A DNA stretch of 64,000 nucleotides from Glandiceps talaboti (lineage: Eukaryota; Hemichordata; Enteropneusta; Spengelidae), in NCBI RefSeq assembly GCF_964340395.1, contig NC_135558.1, positions 24,844,425-24,908,424 on the forward strand, written 5' to 3'. Every line of letters starts with the position of its first letter. Position 1 is the stretch's first letter. The notes beneath the pieces were generated by a model. That model was not told the DNA's origin, did no database searches, and saw only the letters and a list, made by a program, of their open reading frames with translations. Made by a program: the position numbers and the translations under genes. This document shows, one piece after another, positions 1 through 13,159 of this stretch.

Positions 1-3000
1 ATAAACAGTGGAGAAGATATTATAGAAAGTTATTATAAACAGTGGAAAGGATATAGCAAGTGATTATAAACTGGAGAGGATATTATAGAAAGTGATTATA
101 AACAGTGGAGAGGATATTATAGAAAGTGATTATAAACAGTGGAGAGGATATTATAGAAAGTGATTATAAACATTGGAAAGGATATTATAGAAAGTGATTA
201 TAAACAGTGGAGAAGATATTATAGAAAGTGATTATAAACATTGGAAAGGATATTATAGAAAGTTATTATAAACAGTGAAGAAGATATTATAGAAAGTGAT
301 TATAAACAGTGGAGAGGATATTATAGAAAGTGATTATAAACAGTGAAGAAGATATTATAGAAAGTGATTATAAACATTGGAAAGGATATTACAGAAAGTT
401 ATTATAAACAGTGAAGAAGATATTATAGAAAGTGATTATAAACAGTGGAGAGGATATTATAGAAAGTGATTATAAACAGTGGAGAGGATATTATAGAAAG
501 TGATTATAAACATTGGAAAGGATATTATAGAAAGTGATTATAAACAGTGAAGAAGATATTATAGAAAGTGATTATAAACATTGGAAAGGATATTATAGAA
601 AGTTATTATAAACAGTGAAGAAGATATTATAGAAAGTGATTATAAACAGTGGAGAGGATATTATAGAAAGTGATTATAAACAGTGCAGAGGATATTATAG
701 AAAGTGATTATAAACAGTGGAAAAGATATAGAAAGTGATTATAAACAGTGGAAAGGATATTATAGAAAGTGATTATAAACAGTGGAGAGGATATTATAGA
801 AAGTGATTATAAACAGTGGAGAGGATATTATAGAAAGTTATTATAAACAGTGGAAAGGATATTATAGAAAGTGATTATAAACAGTGGAGAAGATATTATA
901 GAAAGTTATTATAAACAGTGGAAAGGATATAGCAAGTGATTATAAACTGGAGAGGATATTATAGAAAGTGATTATAAACAGTGGAGAGGATATTATAGAA
1001 AGTGATTATAAACAGTGGAGAGGATATTATAGAAAGTTATTATAAACAGTGGAAAAGATATAGAAAGTGATTATAAACAGTGGAGAGGATATTATAGAAA
1101 GTTATAAACAGTGAAGAAGATATTATAGAAAGTGATTATAAACAATAGAGGATATTATAGAAAGTGATTATAAACAGTGGAAAAGATATAGAAAGTGATT
1201 ATAAACAGTGGAGAGGATATTATAGAAAGTGATTATAAACAGTGGAGAAGATATTATAGAAAGTGATTATAAACAGTGGAAAGGATATTATAGAAAGTGA
1301 TTATAAACAGTGGAGAAGATATTATAGAAAGTGATTATAAACAGTGGAGAGGATATTATAGAAAGTGATTATAAACAGTGGAGAGGATTTTATAGAAAGT
1401 TATTATAAACAGTGGAAAAGATATAGAAAGTGATTATAAACAGTGGAGAGGATATTATAGAAAGTGATTATAAACAGTGGAGAAGATATTATAGAAAGTG
1501 ATTATAAACAGTGGAGAGGATATTATAGAAAGTGATTATAAACGGTGAAAAGGATATTATAGAAAGTGATTATAAACATTGGAGAGTCTATTATATAAAG
1601 TGATTATAATCAGTGGAGAGGATATTATAGAAAGTGATTATAAACGGTGAAAAGGATATTATAGAAAGTGATTATAAACATTGGAGAGTCTATTATATAA
1701 AGTGATTATAATCAGTGGAGAGGATATTATAGAAAGTGATTATAAACAGTGGAGAGGATTTTATAGAAAGTGATTATAAATGGTGAAAAGGATATTATAG
1801 AAAGTGATTATAAATGGTGAAAAGGATATTATAGAAAGTGATTATAAACATTGGAGAGGATATTATAGAAAGTGATTATAAACATTGGAGAGGATATTAT
1901 AGAAAGTGATTAGAAATGGTGAAAAGGATATTATAGAAAGTGATTATAAACTGGAGGATTTTATAGAAAGTGATTATAAACAGTGGAGAGAATATTATAG
2001 AAAGTGATTATAAACAGTGCAGAGGATATTATAGAAAGTGATTATAAACATTGGAGAGGATATTATAGAAAGTGATTATAAACAGTGAAGAAGATATTAT
2101 AGAAAGTGATTATAAACAGTGGAGAGGATTTTATAGAAAGTGATTATAAACAGTGGAGAGGATATTATAGAAAGTGATTATAAACAGTGGAGAGGATATT
2201 ATAGCAAGTGATTATAAACATTGGAGAGGATATTATAAAAAGTGATTATAAACAGTGGAGAAGATATTATAGAAAGTGATTATAAACAGTGAAGAAGATA
2301 TTATAGCAAGTGATTATAAACAGTGGAGAGGATTTTATAGAAAGTTATTATAAACAGTGGAAAGGATATTATAGAAAGTGATTATAAACAGTGAAGAAGA
2401 TATTATAGCAAGTGATTATAAACAGTGGAGAGGATATTATAGAAAGTGATTATAAACAGTGGAAAGGATATTATAGAAAGTGATTATAAACAGGGGAGAG
2501 GATATTATAGAAAGTGATTGTAAATGGTGAAAAGGATATTATAGAAAGTGATTATAAACATTGGAGAGGATATTATAGAAAGTGATTATAAACAGTGGAG
2601 AGGATATTATAGAAAGTGATTATAAACATTGGAGAGGATATTATAGAAAGTGATTATAAACAGTGAAGAAGATATTATAGAAAGTGATTATAAACAGTGG
2701 AGAGGATTTTATAGAAAGTGATTATAAACAGTGGAGAGGATATTATAGAAAGTGATTATAAACAGTGAAGAAGATATTATAGAAAGTGATTATAAACTGT
2801 GGAGAGGATTTTATAGAAAGTGATTATAAACAGTGGAGAGGATATTATAGAAAGTGATTATAAACAGTGGAGAGGATATTATAGCAAGTGATTATAAACA
2901 TTGGAGAGGATATTATAGAAAGTGATTATAAACAGTGAAGAAGATATTATAGAAAGTGATTATAAACAGTGGAGAGGATTTTATAGAAAGTGATTATAAA

Positions 3001-6000
3001 CAGTGGAGAGGATATTATGGAAAGTGATTATAAACAGTGGAGAGGATATTATAGCAAGTGATTATAAACATTGGAGAGGATATTATAGAAAGTGATTATA
3101 AACAGTGGAGAAGATATTATAGAAAGTGATTATAAACAGTGAAGAAGATATTATAGCAAGTGATTATAAACAGTGGAGAGGATATTATAGAAAGTGATTA
3201 TAAACAGTGGAAAGGATATTATAGAAAGTGATTATAAACAGGGGAGAGGATATTATAGAAAGTGATTATAAATGGTGAAAAGGATATTATAGAAAGTGAT
3301 TATAAACATTGGAGAGGATATTATAGAAAGTGATTATAAACAGTGGAGAGGATATTATAGAAAGTGATTATAAACATTGGAGAGGATATTATAGAAAGTG
3401 ATTATAAACAGTGAAGAAGATATTATAGAAAGTGATTATAAACAGTGGAGAGGATTTTATAGAAAGTGATTATAAACAGTGGAGAGGATATTATAGAAAG
3501 TGATTATAAACAGTGGAGAGGATATTATAGCAAGTGATTATAAACATTGGAGAGGATATTATAGAAAGTGATTATAAACAGTGGAGAAGATATTATAGAA
3601 AGTGATTATAAACAGTGAAGAAGATATTATAGCAAGTGATTATAAACAGTGGAGAGGATATTATAAAAAGTGATTATAAACAGTGGAAAGGATATTATAG
3701 AAAGTGATTATAAACAGGGGAGAGGATATTATAGAAAGTGATTGTAAATGGTGAAAAGGATATTATAGAAAGTGATTATAAATGGTGAAAAGGATATTAT
3801 AGAAAGTGATTATAAACATTGGAGATGATATTATAGAAAGTGATTGTAAATGTTGGAGAGAATATTATAGCAAGTGATTATAAATGGTGAAAAGGATATA
3901 GAAAGTGATTATAAATGGTGAAGAGGATATTATAGAAAGTCATTATAAACATTGGAGATGATATTATAGAAAGTGATTATAAACGTTGGAGAGAATATTA
4001 TAGCAAGTGATTATAAACAGTGGAGAGGATATTATAGAAAGTGATTATAAACAGTGGAGAGGATATTATAGCAAGTGATTATAAACAGTGGAGAGGATAT
4101 TATAGCAAGTGATTATAAACAGTGGAGATGATATTATAGAAAGTGATTATAAACGTTGGAGAGAATATTATAGCAAGTGATTATAAACAGTGGAGAGGAT
4201 ATTATAGCAAGTGATTATAAACAGTGGAGAGGATATTATAGAAAGTGATTATAAACAGTGGAGAGGATATTATAGCAAGTGATTATAAACAGTGGAAAGG
4301 ATATTATTGAAAGTGATTATAAACATTGGAGAGGATTTTATAGAAAGTGATTATAAACAGTGGAGAGGATATTATAGAAAGTGATTATAAACATTGGAGA
4401 GGATTTTATAGAAAGTGATTATAAACAGTGGAGAGGATTTTATAGAAAGTGATTATAAACATTGGAGAGGATTTTATAGAAAGTGATTATGAACAGTGGA
4501 GAGGATTTTATAGAAAGTGATTATAAACATTGGAGAGGATTTTATAGAAAGTGATTATAAACAGTGGAGAGGATATTATAGAAAGTGATTATAAACAGTG
4601 AAAAGGATATTATAGAAAGTGATTATAAACAGTGGAGAGGATTTGATAGAAAGTGATTATAAACAGTGGAGAGGATATTATAGAAAGTGATTATAAACAG
4701 TGAAAAGGATATTATAGAAAGTGATTATAAACAGTGGAGAGGATTTTATAGCAAGTGATTATAAACAGTGGAAAGGATATTATAGAAAGTGATTATAAAC
4801 AGTGGAGAAGATATTATAGAAAGTGATTATAAACAGTGGAGAAGATATTATAGCAAGTGATTATAAACAGTGGAGAGGATTTTATAGCAAGTGATTATAA
4901 ACAGTGGAAAAGATATTATTGAAAGTGATTATAAACATTGGAAAGGATATTATAGAAAGTGATTATAAACAGTGGAAAGGATATTATAGAAAGTGATTAT
5001 AAACATTGGAAAGGATATTATAGAAAGTGATTATAAACAGTGGAGAGGATATTATAGAAAGTGATTATAAACGTTGGAGAGAATATTATAGCAAGTGATT
5101 ATAAACAGTGGAGAGGATTTTATAGAAAGTGATTATAAACAGTGGAAAAGATATAGAAAGTGATTATAAACAGTGGAGAGGATTTTATAGAAAGTGATTA
5201 TAAACAGTGGAGAGGATTTTATAGAAAGTGATTATAAACAGTGGAGAGGATATTATTGAAAGTGATTATGAACAGTGGAGAAGATATTATAGAAAGTGAT
5301 TATAAACAGTGGAAAGGATATTATTGAAAGTGATTATGAACAGTTGAGGGAGTATTATAGAAAGTTATTATAAACATTGGAGAGGATTTTATAGAAAGTG
5401 ATTATAAACAGTGGAGAGGATATTATAGAAAGTGATTATAAACAGTGGAGAGGATATTATAGCAAGTGATTATAAACATTGGAGAGGATATTATAAAAAG
5501 TGATTATAAACAGTGGAGAAGATATTATAGAAAGTGATTATAAACAGTGAAGAAGATATTATAGCAAGTGATTATAAACAGTGGAGAGGATTTTATAGAA
5601 AGTTATTATAAACAGTGGAAAGGATATTATAGAAAGTGATTATAAACAGTGAAGAAGATATTATAGCAAGTGATTATAAACAGTGGAGAGGATATTATAG
5701 AAAGTGATTATAAACAGTGGAAAGGATATTATAGAAAGTGATTATAAACAGGGGAGAGGATATTATAGAAAGTGATTGTAAATGGTGAAAAGGATATTAT
5801 AGAAAGTGATTATAAACATTGGAGAGGATATTATAGAAAGTGATTATAAACAGTGGAGAGGATATTATAGAAAGTGATTATAAACATTGGAGAGGATATT
5901 ATAGAAAGTGATTATAAACAGTGAAGAAGATATTATAGAAAGTGATTATAAACAGTGGAGAGGATTTTATAGAAAGTGATTATAAACAGTGGAGAGGATA

Positions 6001-9000
6001 TTATAGAAAGTGATTATAAACAGTGAAGAAGATATTATAGAAAGTGATTATAAACTGTGGAGAGGATTTTATAGAAAGTGATTATAAACAGTGGAGAGGA
6101 TATTATAGAAAGTGATTATAAACAGTGGAGAGGATATTATAGCAAGTGATTATAAACATTGGAGAGGATATTATAGAAAGTGATTATAAACAGTGAAGAA
6201 GATATTATAGAAAGTGATTATAAACAGTGGAGAGGATTTTATAGAAAGTGATTATAAACAGTGGAGAGGATATTATGGAAAGTGATTATAAACAGTGGAG
6301 AAGATATTATAGCAAGTGATTATAAACATTGGAGAGGATATTATAGAAAGTGATTATAAACAGTGGAGAAGATATTATAGAAAGTGATTATAAACAGTGA
6401 AGAAGATATTATAGCAAGTGATTATAAACAGTGGAGAGGATATTATAGAAAGTGATTATAAACAGTGGAAAGGATATTATAGAAAGTGATTATAAACAGT
6501 GAAGAAGATATTATAGAAAGTGATTATAAACAGTGGAGAGGATATTATAGAAAGTGATTATAAACATTGGAGAGGATATTATAGAAAGTGATTATAAACA
6601 GTGAAGAAGATATTATAGAAAGTGATTATAAACAGTGGAGAGGATTTTATAGAAAGTGATTATAAACAGTGGAGAGGATATTATAGAAAGTGATTATAAA
6701 CAGTGGAGAGGATATTATAGCAAGTGATTATAAACATTGGAGAGGATATTATAGAAAGTGATTATAAACAGTGGAGAAGATATTATAGAAAGTGATTATA
6801 AACAGTGAAGAAGATATTATAGCAAGTGATTATAAACAGTGGAGAGGATATTATAGAAAGTGATTATAAACAGTGGAAAGGATATTATAGAAAGTGATTA
6901 TAAACAGGGGAGAGGATATTATAGAAAGTGATTGTAAATGGTGAAAAGGATATTATAGAAAGTGATTATAAATGGTGAAAAGGATATTATAGAAAGTGAT
7001 TATAAACATTGGAGATGATATTATAGAAAGTGATTGTAAATGTTGGAGAGAATATTATAGCAAGTGATTATAAATGGTGAAAAGGATATAGAAAGTGATT
7101 ATAAATGGTGAAGAGGATATTATAGAAAGTCATTATAAACATTGGAGATGATATTATAGAAAGTGATTATAAACGTTGGAGAGAATATTATAGCAAGTGA
7201 TTATAAACAGTGGAGAGGATATTATAGAAAGTGATTATAAACAGTGGAGAGGATATTATAGCAAGTGATTATAAACAGTGGAAAGGATATTATTGAAAGT
7301 GATTATGAACAGTGGAGAGGATATTATAGCAAGTGATTATAAACATTGGAGAGGATTTTATAGAAAGTGATTATAAACAGTGGAGAGGATATTATAGAAA
7401 GTGATTATAAACAGTGAAAAGGATATTATAGAAAGTGATTATAAACAGTGGAGAGGATTTGATAGAAAGTGATTATAAACAGTGGAGAGGATATTATAGA
7501 AAGTGATTATAAACAGTGAAAAGGATATTATAGAAAGTGATTATAAACAGTGGAGAGGATTTTATAGCAAGTGATTATAAACAGTGGAAAGGATATTATA
7601 GAAAGTGATTATAAACAGTGGAGAAGATATTATAGAAAGTGATTATAAACAGTGGAGAAGATATTATAGCAAGTGATTATAAACAGTGGAGAGGATTTTA
7701 TAGCAAGTGATTATAAACAGTGGAAAAGATATTATTGAAAGTGATTATAAACAGTGGAAAGGATATTATAGAAAGTGATTATAAACATTGGAAAGGATAT
7801 TATAGAAAGTGATTATAAACAGTGGAGAGGATATTATAGAAAGTGATTATAAACGTTGGAGAGAATATTATAGCAAGTGATTATAAACAGTGGAGAGGAT
7901 TTTATAGAAAGTGATTATAAACAGTGGAAAAGATATAGAAAGTGATTATAAACAGTGGAGAGGATATTATAGAAAGTGATTATAAACAGTGGAAAGGATA
8001 TTATTGAAAGTGATTATGAACAGTTGAGGGGGTATTATAGAAAGTTATTATAAACATTGGAGAGGATTTTATAGAAAGTGATTATAAACAGTGGAGAGGA
8101 TATTATAGAAAGTGATTATAAACAGTGGAAAGGATATTATAGAAAGTGATTATAAACAGTGGAGAGGATATTATAGAAAGTGATTATAAACGTTGGAGAG
8201 AATATTATAGCAAGTGATTATAAACAGTGGAGAGGATTTTAAAGAAAGTGATTATAAACAGTGGAAAAGATATAGAAAGTGATTATAAACAGTGGAGAGG
8301 ATTTTATAGAAAGTGATTATAAACAGTGGAGAGGATTTTATAGAAAGTGATTATAAACAGTGGAGAGGATATTATTGAAAGTGATTATGAACAGCGGAGA
8401 AGATATTATAGAAAGTGATTATAAACAGTTGAGAGGATATTATAGAAAGTGATTATAAACAGTGGAGAGGATTTTATAGAAAGTGATTATAAACAGTTGA
8501 GAGGATATTATAGAAAGTGATTATAAACAGTGGAGAGGATTTTATAGAAAGTGATTATAAACAGTGGAGAGGATATTATAGAAAGTAAATATAAACAGTG
8601 GAGAGGATATTATAGAAAGTGATTATAAACATCGGAGAGGATATTATAGAAAGTGATTATAAATATTGGAGAGGATATTATAGAAAGTGATTATAAACAG
8701 GATATATTATAGAAAGTGATTATAAACAGTGGAGAGGATTTTATAGAAAGTGATTATAAACAGGGGAGAGGATATTATAGAAAGTGATTATAAACAGTGA
8801 AGAAGATATTATAGAAAGTGATTATAAACAGTGGAGAGGATATTATAGAAAGTGATTATAAACAGTGGAAAGGATATTATAGAAAGTAAATATAAACAGT
8901 GGAGAGGATATTATAGAAAGTGATTATAAACATCGGAGAGGATATTATAGAAAGTGATTATAAATATTGGAGAGGATATTATAGAAAGTGATTATAAATA

Positions 9001-9160
9001 TTGGAGAGGATATTATAGAAAGTGATTATAAACAGTGGAGAGGATATTATAGAAAGTGATTATAAACAGTGGAGAGGATATTATAGCAAGTGATTATAAA
9101 CAGGATATATTATAGAAAGTGATTATAAACAGGATATATTATAGAAAGTGATTGTAAACC
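1..9160. repeat. 34-bp satellite array, truncated at the window start
   Basis: This is a head-to-tail array with a 34-bp unit; the core reads GATTATAAACAGTGGAGAGG followed by ATATTATAGAAAGT. About 265 units are present, and the array runs off the left edge. Variants (CAGTGG, CATTGG, CAGTGAAGA, GGTGAAA, ATAGCAAG, GATTTTATAG) are mixed and also occur in long ordered blocks. The block near 2160-4300 is repeated near 5420-7400, so a higher-order repeat of about 3.2 kb overlies the 34-bp unit. Units missing a few bases (for example GATATAGAAAG) are scattered through the array. No reading frame stays open. It lies upstream of the gene exons, either intergenic or in an upstream intron. Confidence 0.97.
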
Positions 9161-9780
9161 TTTTTGAATTTCCAATTTGACTGAGTGACTCGCGACGGTT
9201 ACATGAATATTTAAATTGGAAATTCAAATAGGTAGCCCGCGTGTTTTAAACGTTTGCAACAAGCTTTAAAAATGACAAGATTCCACAGAGCAACAACTCA
9301 GGAATCGTCGGGATTTCAGCCTTTGTGTTCATTTTGCTGTCAATTTCGCCTGGTAAAATGTGAGTTCTAAGCATATTTGTTCTAGCGAGGTGGATTTTTG
9401 ACTGATCTGAAGTCAAATTATGGCATATTTTTTTCAGGATACGAAAATTATAATAGTACTCGCTTTTGGGTATGGATGTTGATCAGTCTCAACCCTTTTG
9501 GGTTATTTCCAGATGTGACCATGTGGGGGGGGGGGGGGGGTAGTGTTTGTTCGTTGGTTTGTTGTCATTTACTCATGTATGTATCTACTCATGTGTCGGT
9601 TTATTTTGTTTGTTTTTGTTTGTTTGTTTGTCTGTTTATTTGTTTTGTTTATTTGTTTGTTTACTCGTTTATTTGTTTGTGTGTATATTTGTTTTTACTT
9701 GTTTGTGTTTTGTCTGTTTATTTGTTTACTTGTTTGTTTGTATTTGTAAACAAAACTAACTGAGCCTGAGCTCCCTGTGG
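9161..9780. other. Array boundary, hairpin and simple repeats
   Basis: The 34-bp array ends at about 9160. A perfect 16-bp inverted repeat follows (TTTGAATTTCCAATTT at 9163-9178, complement at 9213-9228, 34-base loop). A G homopolymer lies at about 9522-9540 and a degenerate (TTTG)n tract at about 9600-9745. The tract gives several overlapping open frames of low-complexity Cys/Phe/Leu composition that are not genes. Confidence 0.8.
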
Positions 9781-9978
9781 CTAGACTCTTCTTTCTTTGT
9801 CAGCTAATCGTTTCTCCTTTTCTAACTCATATTGAAGAGATAAAAGGTCGAGTTTAGTTTGAACATCTTTTACTTCAGCACCAGCAACAACCCCGTCCCT
9901 ACTCCTGGGTTCAAAATCCCTTTCAAGTTTGATTCCATCCAAGTGATATTGTTGACCCATTGGAGTCAACAAGGGCAT
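9781..9978 (-). other. Short ORF with a coiled-coil-like C-terminus, unassigned
   Basis: This is a 65-codon minus-strand frame. The C-terminal half is highly charged (LQYELEKEKRLADKERR) and looks like a short amphipathic coiled coil, a composition common in retroelement gag proteins. Nothing diagnostic such as a zinc knuckle, protease or RT is seen beside it. A C homopolymer (about 10000-10008) lies just upstream of its start on the minus strand. It could be the start of a degraded gag or chance, and no function is assigned. Confidence 0.2.
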
Positions 9979-11800
9979 TGTCGGCTATGAGAGAGACCCC
10001 CCCCCCCCATTAACTGGAGTGTCTTGTCTTTTGTTTGACATGACTACACAGGGTGAAACCACTTCAAACTCAACGCACACTCACACCGCAGGTTATACCA
10101 ACAATATACTCTCTTAACACTATGCTGCCACCACTCTTCTGCAATGTTATCGCCCACTGTAAGGTTTATCAAATCCCGCAGATTAGATCAAATCTCAGAC
10201 CACTTCGTTAGTGGTCTGAGATCAAATAGAGATCTCGACTCACCCTCAGCAACAGTATCACCCAGTACTGACACCCAGATGTTTACGTGTATAATTTCAC
10301 TGTTTTCCCAAACCAATCCCCACTAAACCTTAATATGTTGTAGCAACATACACTTCCTAAAGATAATGGATAGTAACCCTATTGTCTCCGAGATATTTTT
10401 TCCACTTAGCTTATGTAACTTTGTGTACTTACTTGGGTTTGGCTTACAGCCTCACTGGATACAGCATCAAAGCATTCCAAAATAAATTCACACACAGAAA
10501 TGAAAGGAAAAAAATAAAAATCTCAGAAAATTTATTTGGCAATGTTTTATGAATAAATGCACAGAGTTGTCACGATAAAGTTCTTTAATCAGCTCTCCAA
10601 AGCTCCAAAGTTAGTCCAGCTAATCGAGCCCCTCTCAACTGCAACCCCTGAGCAAGTCCTTTATCACATGTTGCATTGTGGATAACTATTTCCCTTTGAC
10701 GATGAAGTTTTCTTTCAATGGTTCCAGATAGCTAACCCCAACTGTGTTGTACTATCCCAAAGATTGAACACCCTTCAATGGTCTTCCACTACTGTTTCAC
10801 TGTGTCTCAGCTTTAGATGAGTTTCAAATACAGCTTCCGGCTTCTGTGACTTTATCACGCGTATAAGCTCACACCAGAATTCCACAGTACTGTATCAAAC
10901 TCCACCTCTTGCTTCAGACAAAACTACACTGAGTTTCTCAGCAAACAGCAGTTAGATTTATGGATCACCAAGTTTGTTTTTTTCTTCGAGACCTAGAAAT
11001 TTTACTGGGTCAGCGATGTCTTCTCAGGGAAGCAGTCGACTCACTGTGCAGTGGTGATCAACTTGGCCTGACTAGGCCTGGGGCATCTTTACCTCATCAT
11101 GCTGAAAAAGAAGCACATCCCGCCCAAACCCTCAGTGCTACTTCCGGTGATCTTAAGGGGAAATTTCAAGGATCGTGTACTAGATTGAGTTGCGATGAAC
11201 TGACGCCAAAAGAGGTACCAGTTAAACATTCATCTACTGATGATGTGCCATTACTACACACTCTGGAAAACATTGAACAATTACTTAGCCGTTTACCCAC
11301 CTTGGGCCCATCGAAGTGAAGTACTGCCTCCAGTGAGTGTTCTAACCAACAATGTAACACTTTCCCTGATGCTTTTGTGCCCAACATCACTCCATACTCT
11401 GTCCCTGTGAACTAATCTGCCTTGACAACAGTAAACAAGCAAAAGAGTTGATGAGATAAGTTGGGCTCAATTTTGGGAAGGAGATATGAGAATTTTGAAT
11501 ATTATGATCGATCAGAACTCTGACAAAATTAGCGGATACGTTCAAAATCTGATGTTCATAGCAAGTAAGGCCAGTATAATACAAAGCAAATGCCTGTATG
11601 TTGTACGACAACAAGTGCCGTGATGACATTGAGCGTACAGTGTACACATGTTGCCTGAGTGGAAACAAGACTGTTTTGGTGTGAATGGCTAGTCCCAAGG
11701 GGCAACAAACATATGCTATTGCCCAAATAATGTCAGTCAACATGTGTTTTATAATAACACACCAAACAAGAACCATACATCACAACACACTAAAATAATT
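9979..11800. other. Unassigned single-copy-looking DNA
   Basis: There is no recognisable gene here. A perfect 13-bp hairpin with a 5-base loop lies at 10192-10222 (ATCTCAGACCACT and its complement). A 119-codon + frame at 10960-11319 and overlapping minus frames at 11166-11390 and 11387-11776 have no motifs I recognise. The tract 10500-10960 has the feel of a degraded LTR-element leader, but I found no paired LTR or primer-binding site. Confidence 0.4.
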
Positions 11801-13086
11801 ATGACAAACTTCTCCATTCTATAACTGTGAGAGTTGTCCCAATGGCACAATAGTTCTCCAAAATACCAACCGCTGTCTTGATTACTGTCTTTGTTTTTTA
11901 GTCCCCGCCGGACGAAGTCCGGGACGGGGACTTATGGATTGGGTTCCGTCTGTCCGTGCATCCATGCGTCTGTCCGTGCGTCCGTCCATCCGTCTGTCCG
12001 CAGCTGTTTCTTGGAGATGCCTGGACTGATTTTTTTAAAATTTGGTACAGGGACAACATACAATGGCATACATATGCACGTCAATTTGTTTCATGATACG
12101 ATCCAATATGGCCGCCTGGCAGCCATTTTGTTTGCGAATTTTCATGTCCAAAGCCATAACTCAGACATGCTTGAACAGATCTCATACAAAGTTGGTATTA
12201 GGACAGTGTTCTATGACATACATGTGCATATCCGTTTTCGTCGTGATACGATCCAATATGGCTGCCTGGCAGCCATTTTGTTTGCAAATTTTCATGTCCA
12301 AAGCCATAACTCAGACATGCTTAAACAGATCTCATTCAAAGTTGGCATTAGGACAGTGTTCTATGACATACTTGTGCATATCCATTTTCGTCATGATACG
12401 ATCCAATATGGCTGCCTGGCAGCCATTTTGTTTGTGAATTTTCCATGTCCAAAGCCATAACTCAGACATGCTTGAACAGATCTCATTCAAAGTTGGTATT
12501 AGGACAGTGTTCTATGACATACATGTGCATATCCATTTTTGTCGTGATACGATCCAATATGGCTGCCTGGCAGCCATTTTGTTTGTGAATTTTCCTTGTC
12601 CAAAGCCATTACTAAGACATGCTTGAACAGATCTCATTCAAAGTTGGTAATAGGACAGCGTTCTATGACATACATGTGCATATCCATTTTCGTCATGATA
12701 CGATCCAATATATGGCTGCCTGGCAGCCATTTTGTTTGTGAATTTTCCATGTCCAAAGCCATAACTCAGACTCCATTTTCATCGTGATATGATCCCCCAT
12801 ACCCAACCAATCCTTTATTGTTGTAGGCATATTCCATGTCCAACAAGCACACACAACATATCTAAGTCTGTTTGATTTAGGTTCACAAATGTTGTTGCGT
12901 GATCAGAGTAGTGATAATTCCTTAAAACCTAATTATAGCGGGGACTATGTTATTCTCAATGACTTGTTTAGAGTCTTTCTCAGAGACAATGTTGGCCAGT
13001 TCTTCTTCTGAAATTTCGATGAATCGAGAATACAATTCACTGCTTTGGCTGCTGCTTGCGGTTGTAGTTGCAGACGAGCCAGACAT
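11800..13086 (-). pseudogene. Crypton/KIAA1958-like N-terminal fragment split by a repeat insertion
   Basis: On the minus strand a frame opening with Met at 13086 gives a Ser-rich leader and then SRFIEISEEELANIVSEKDS. This resembles the conserved start (acidic residues around EISEEEL, then KDS) of the KIAA1958-like/Crypton tyrosine-recombinase transposon proteins; the match is from memory of the family. The frame breaks exactly where a repeat element with 10-bp inverted ends is inserted (11899-12947). On the other side, at about 11800-11890, a minus frame resumes with KTVIKTAVGILENYC, as expected next in that family, offset by one base. No recombinase catalytic core is visible further on, so only the N-terminal part is present. 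A TGACGTCA site lies upstream at 13137-13144. It is a dead remnant, and the family call is moderate. Confidence 0.45.
11899..12947 (+). mobile_element. Hairpin-headed non-autonomous element, GTCCCCG family
   Basis: The ends are TAGTCCCCGC (11899-11908) and its exact complement GCGGGGACTA (12938-12947). The left end folds back on itself: 11901-11931 forms a GC-rich snap-back hairpin with a GAA loop and a 2-nt bulge. A run of GTCTGTCCGTCC-type repeats follows (11948-12003). The body at 12091-12780 is a tandem of five units of about 150 bp, each with the core GATCCAATATGGCTGCCTGG. Flanks TGTTTTT (11892-11898) and TGTTATT (12948-12954) may be a 7-bp target-site duplication with one difference. 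Continuing open frames in this element (11891-12460 and others) come from the 150-bp period, which preserves frame, and are not genes. Related bodies occur at about 19400-19600, 43470-43900 and 44745-45050. Confidence 0.7.
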
Positions 13087-13159
13087 ATTTACAATTTGTT
13101 GTTCTTTGAAAGTGATGTCTGTATTCACACACATAGATGACGTCATCATGAGGCACTAA

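Noticed and set aside
9398-9763. Cys/Phe/Leu-rich membrane-like ORFs
   Set aside because: They are encoded by a degenerate (TTTG)n microsatellite, and three overlapping frames look alike.
10960-11319. 119-codon + strand ORF as a gene
   Set aside because: No motif, no splice context joining it to the FN3 gene, and overlapping minus frames of similar length. Left as unassigned.
11891-12460. 189-codon ORF in the GTCCCCG-family element
   Set aside because: The open frame comes from 150-bp tandem units that preserve frame and from the TCTG tract. The same peptide phrases repeat and no domain is present.
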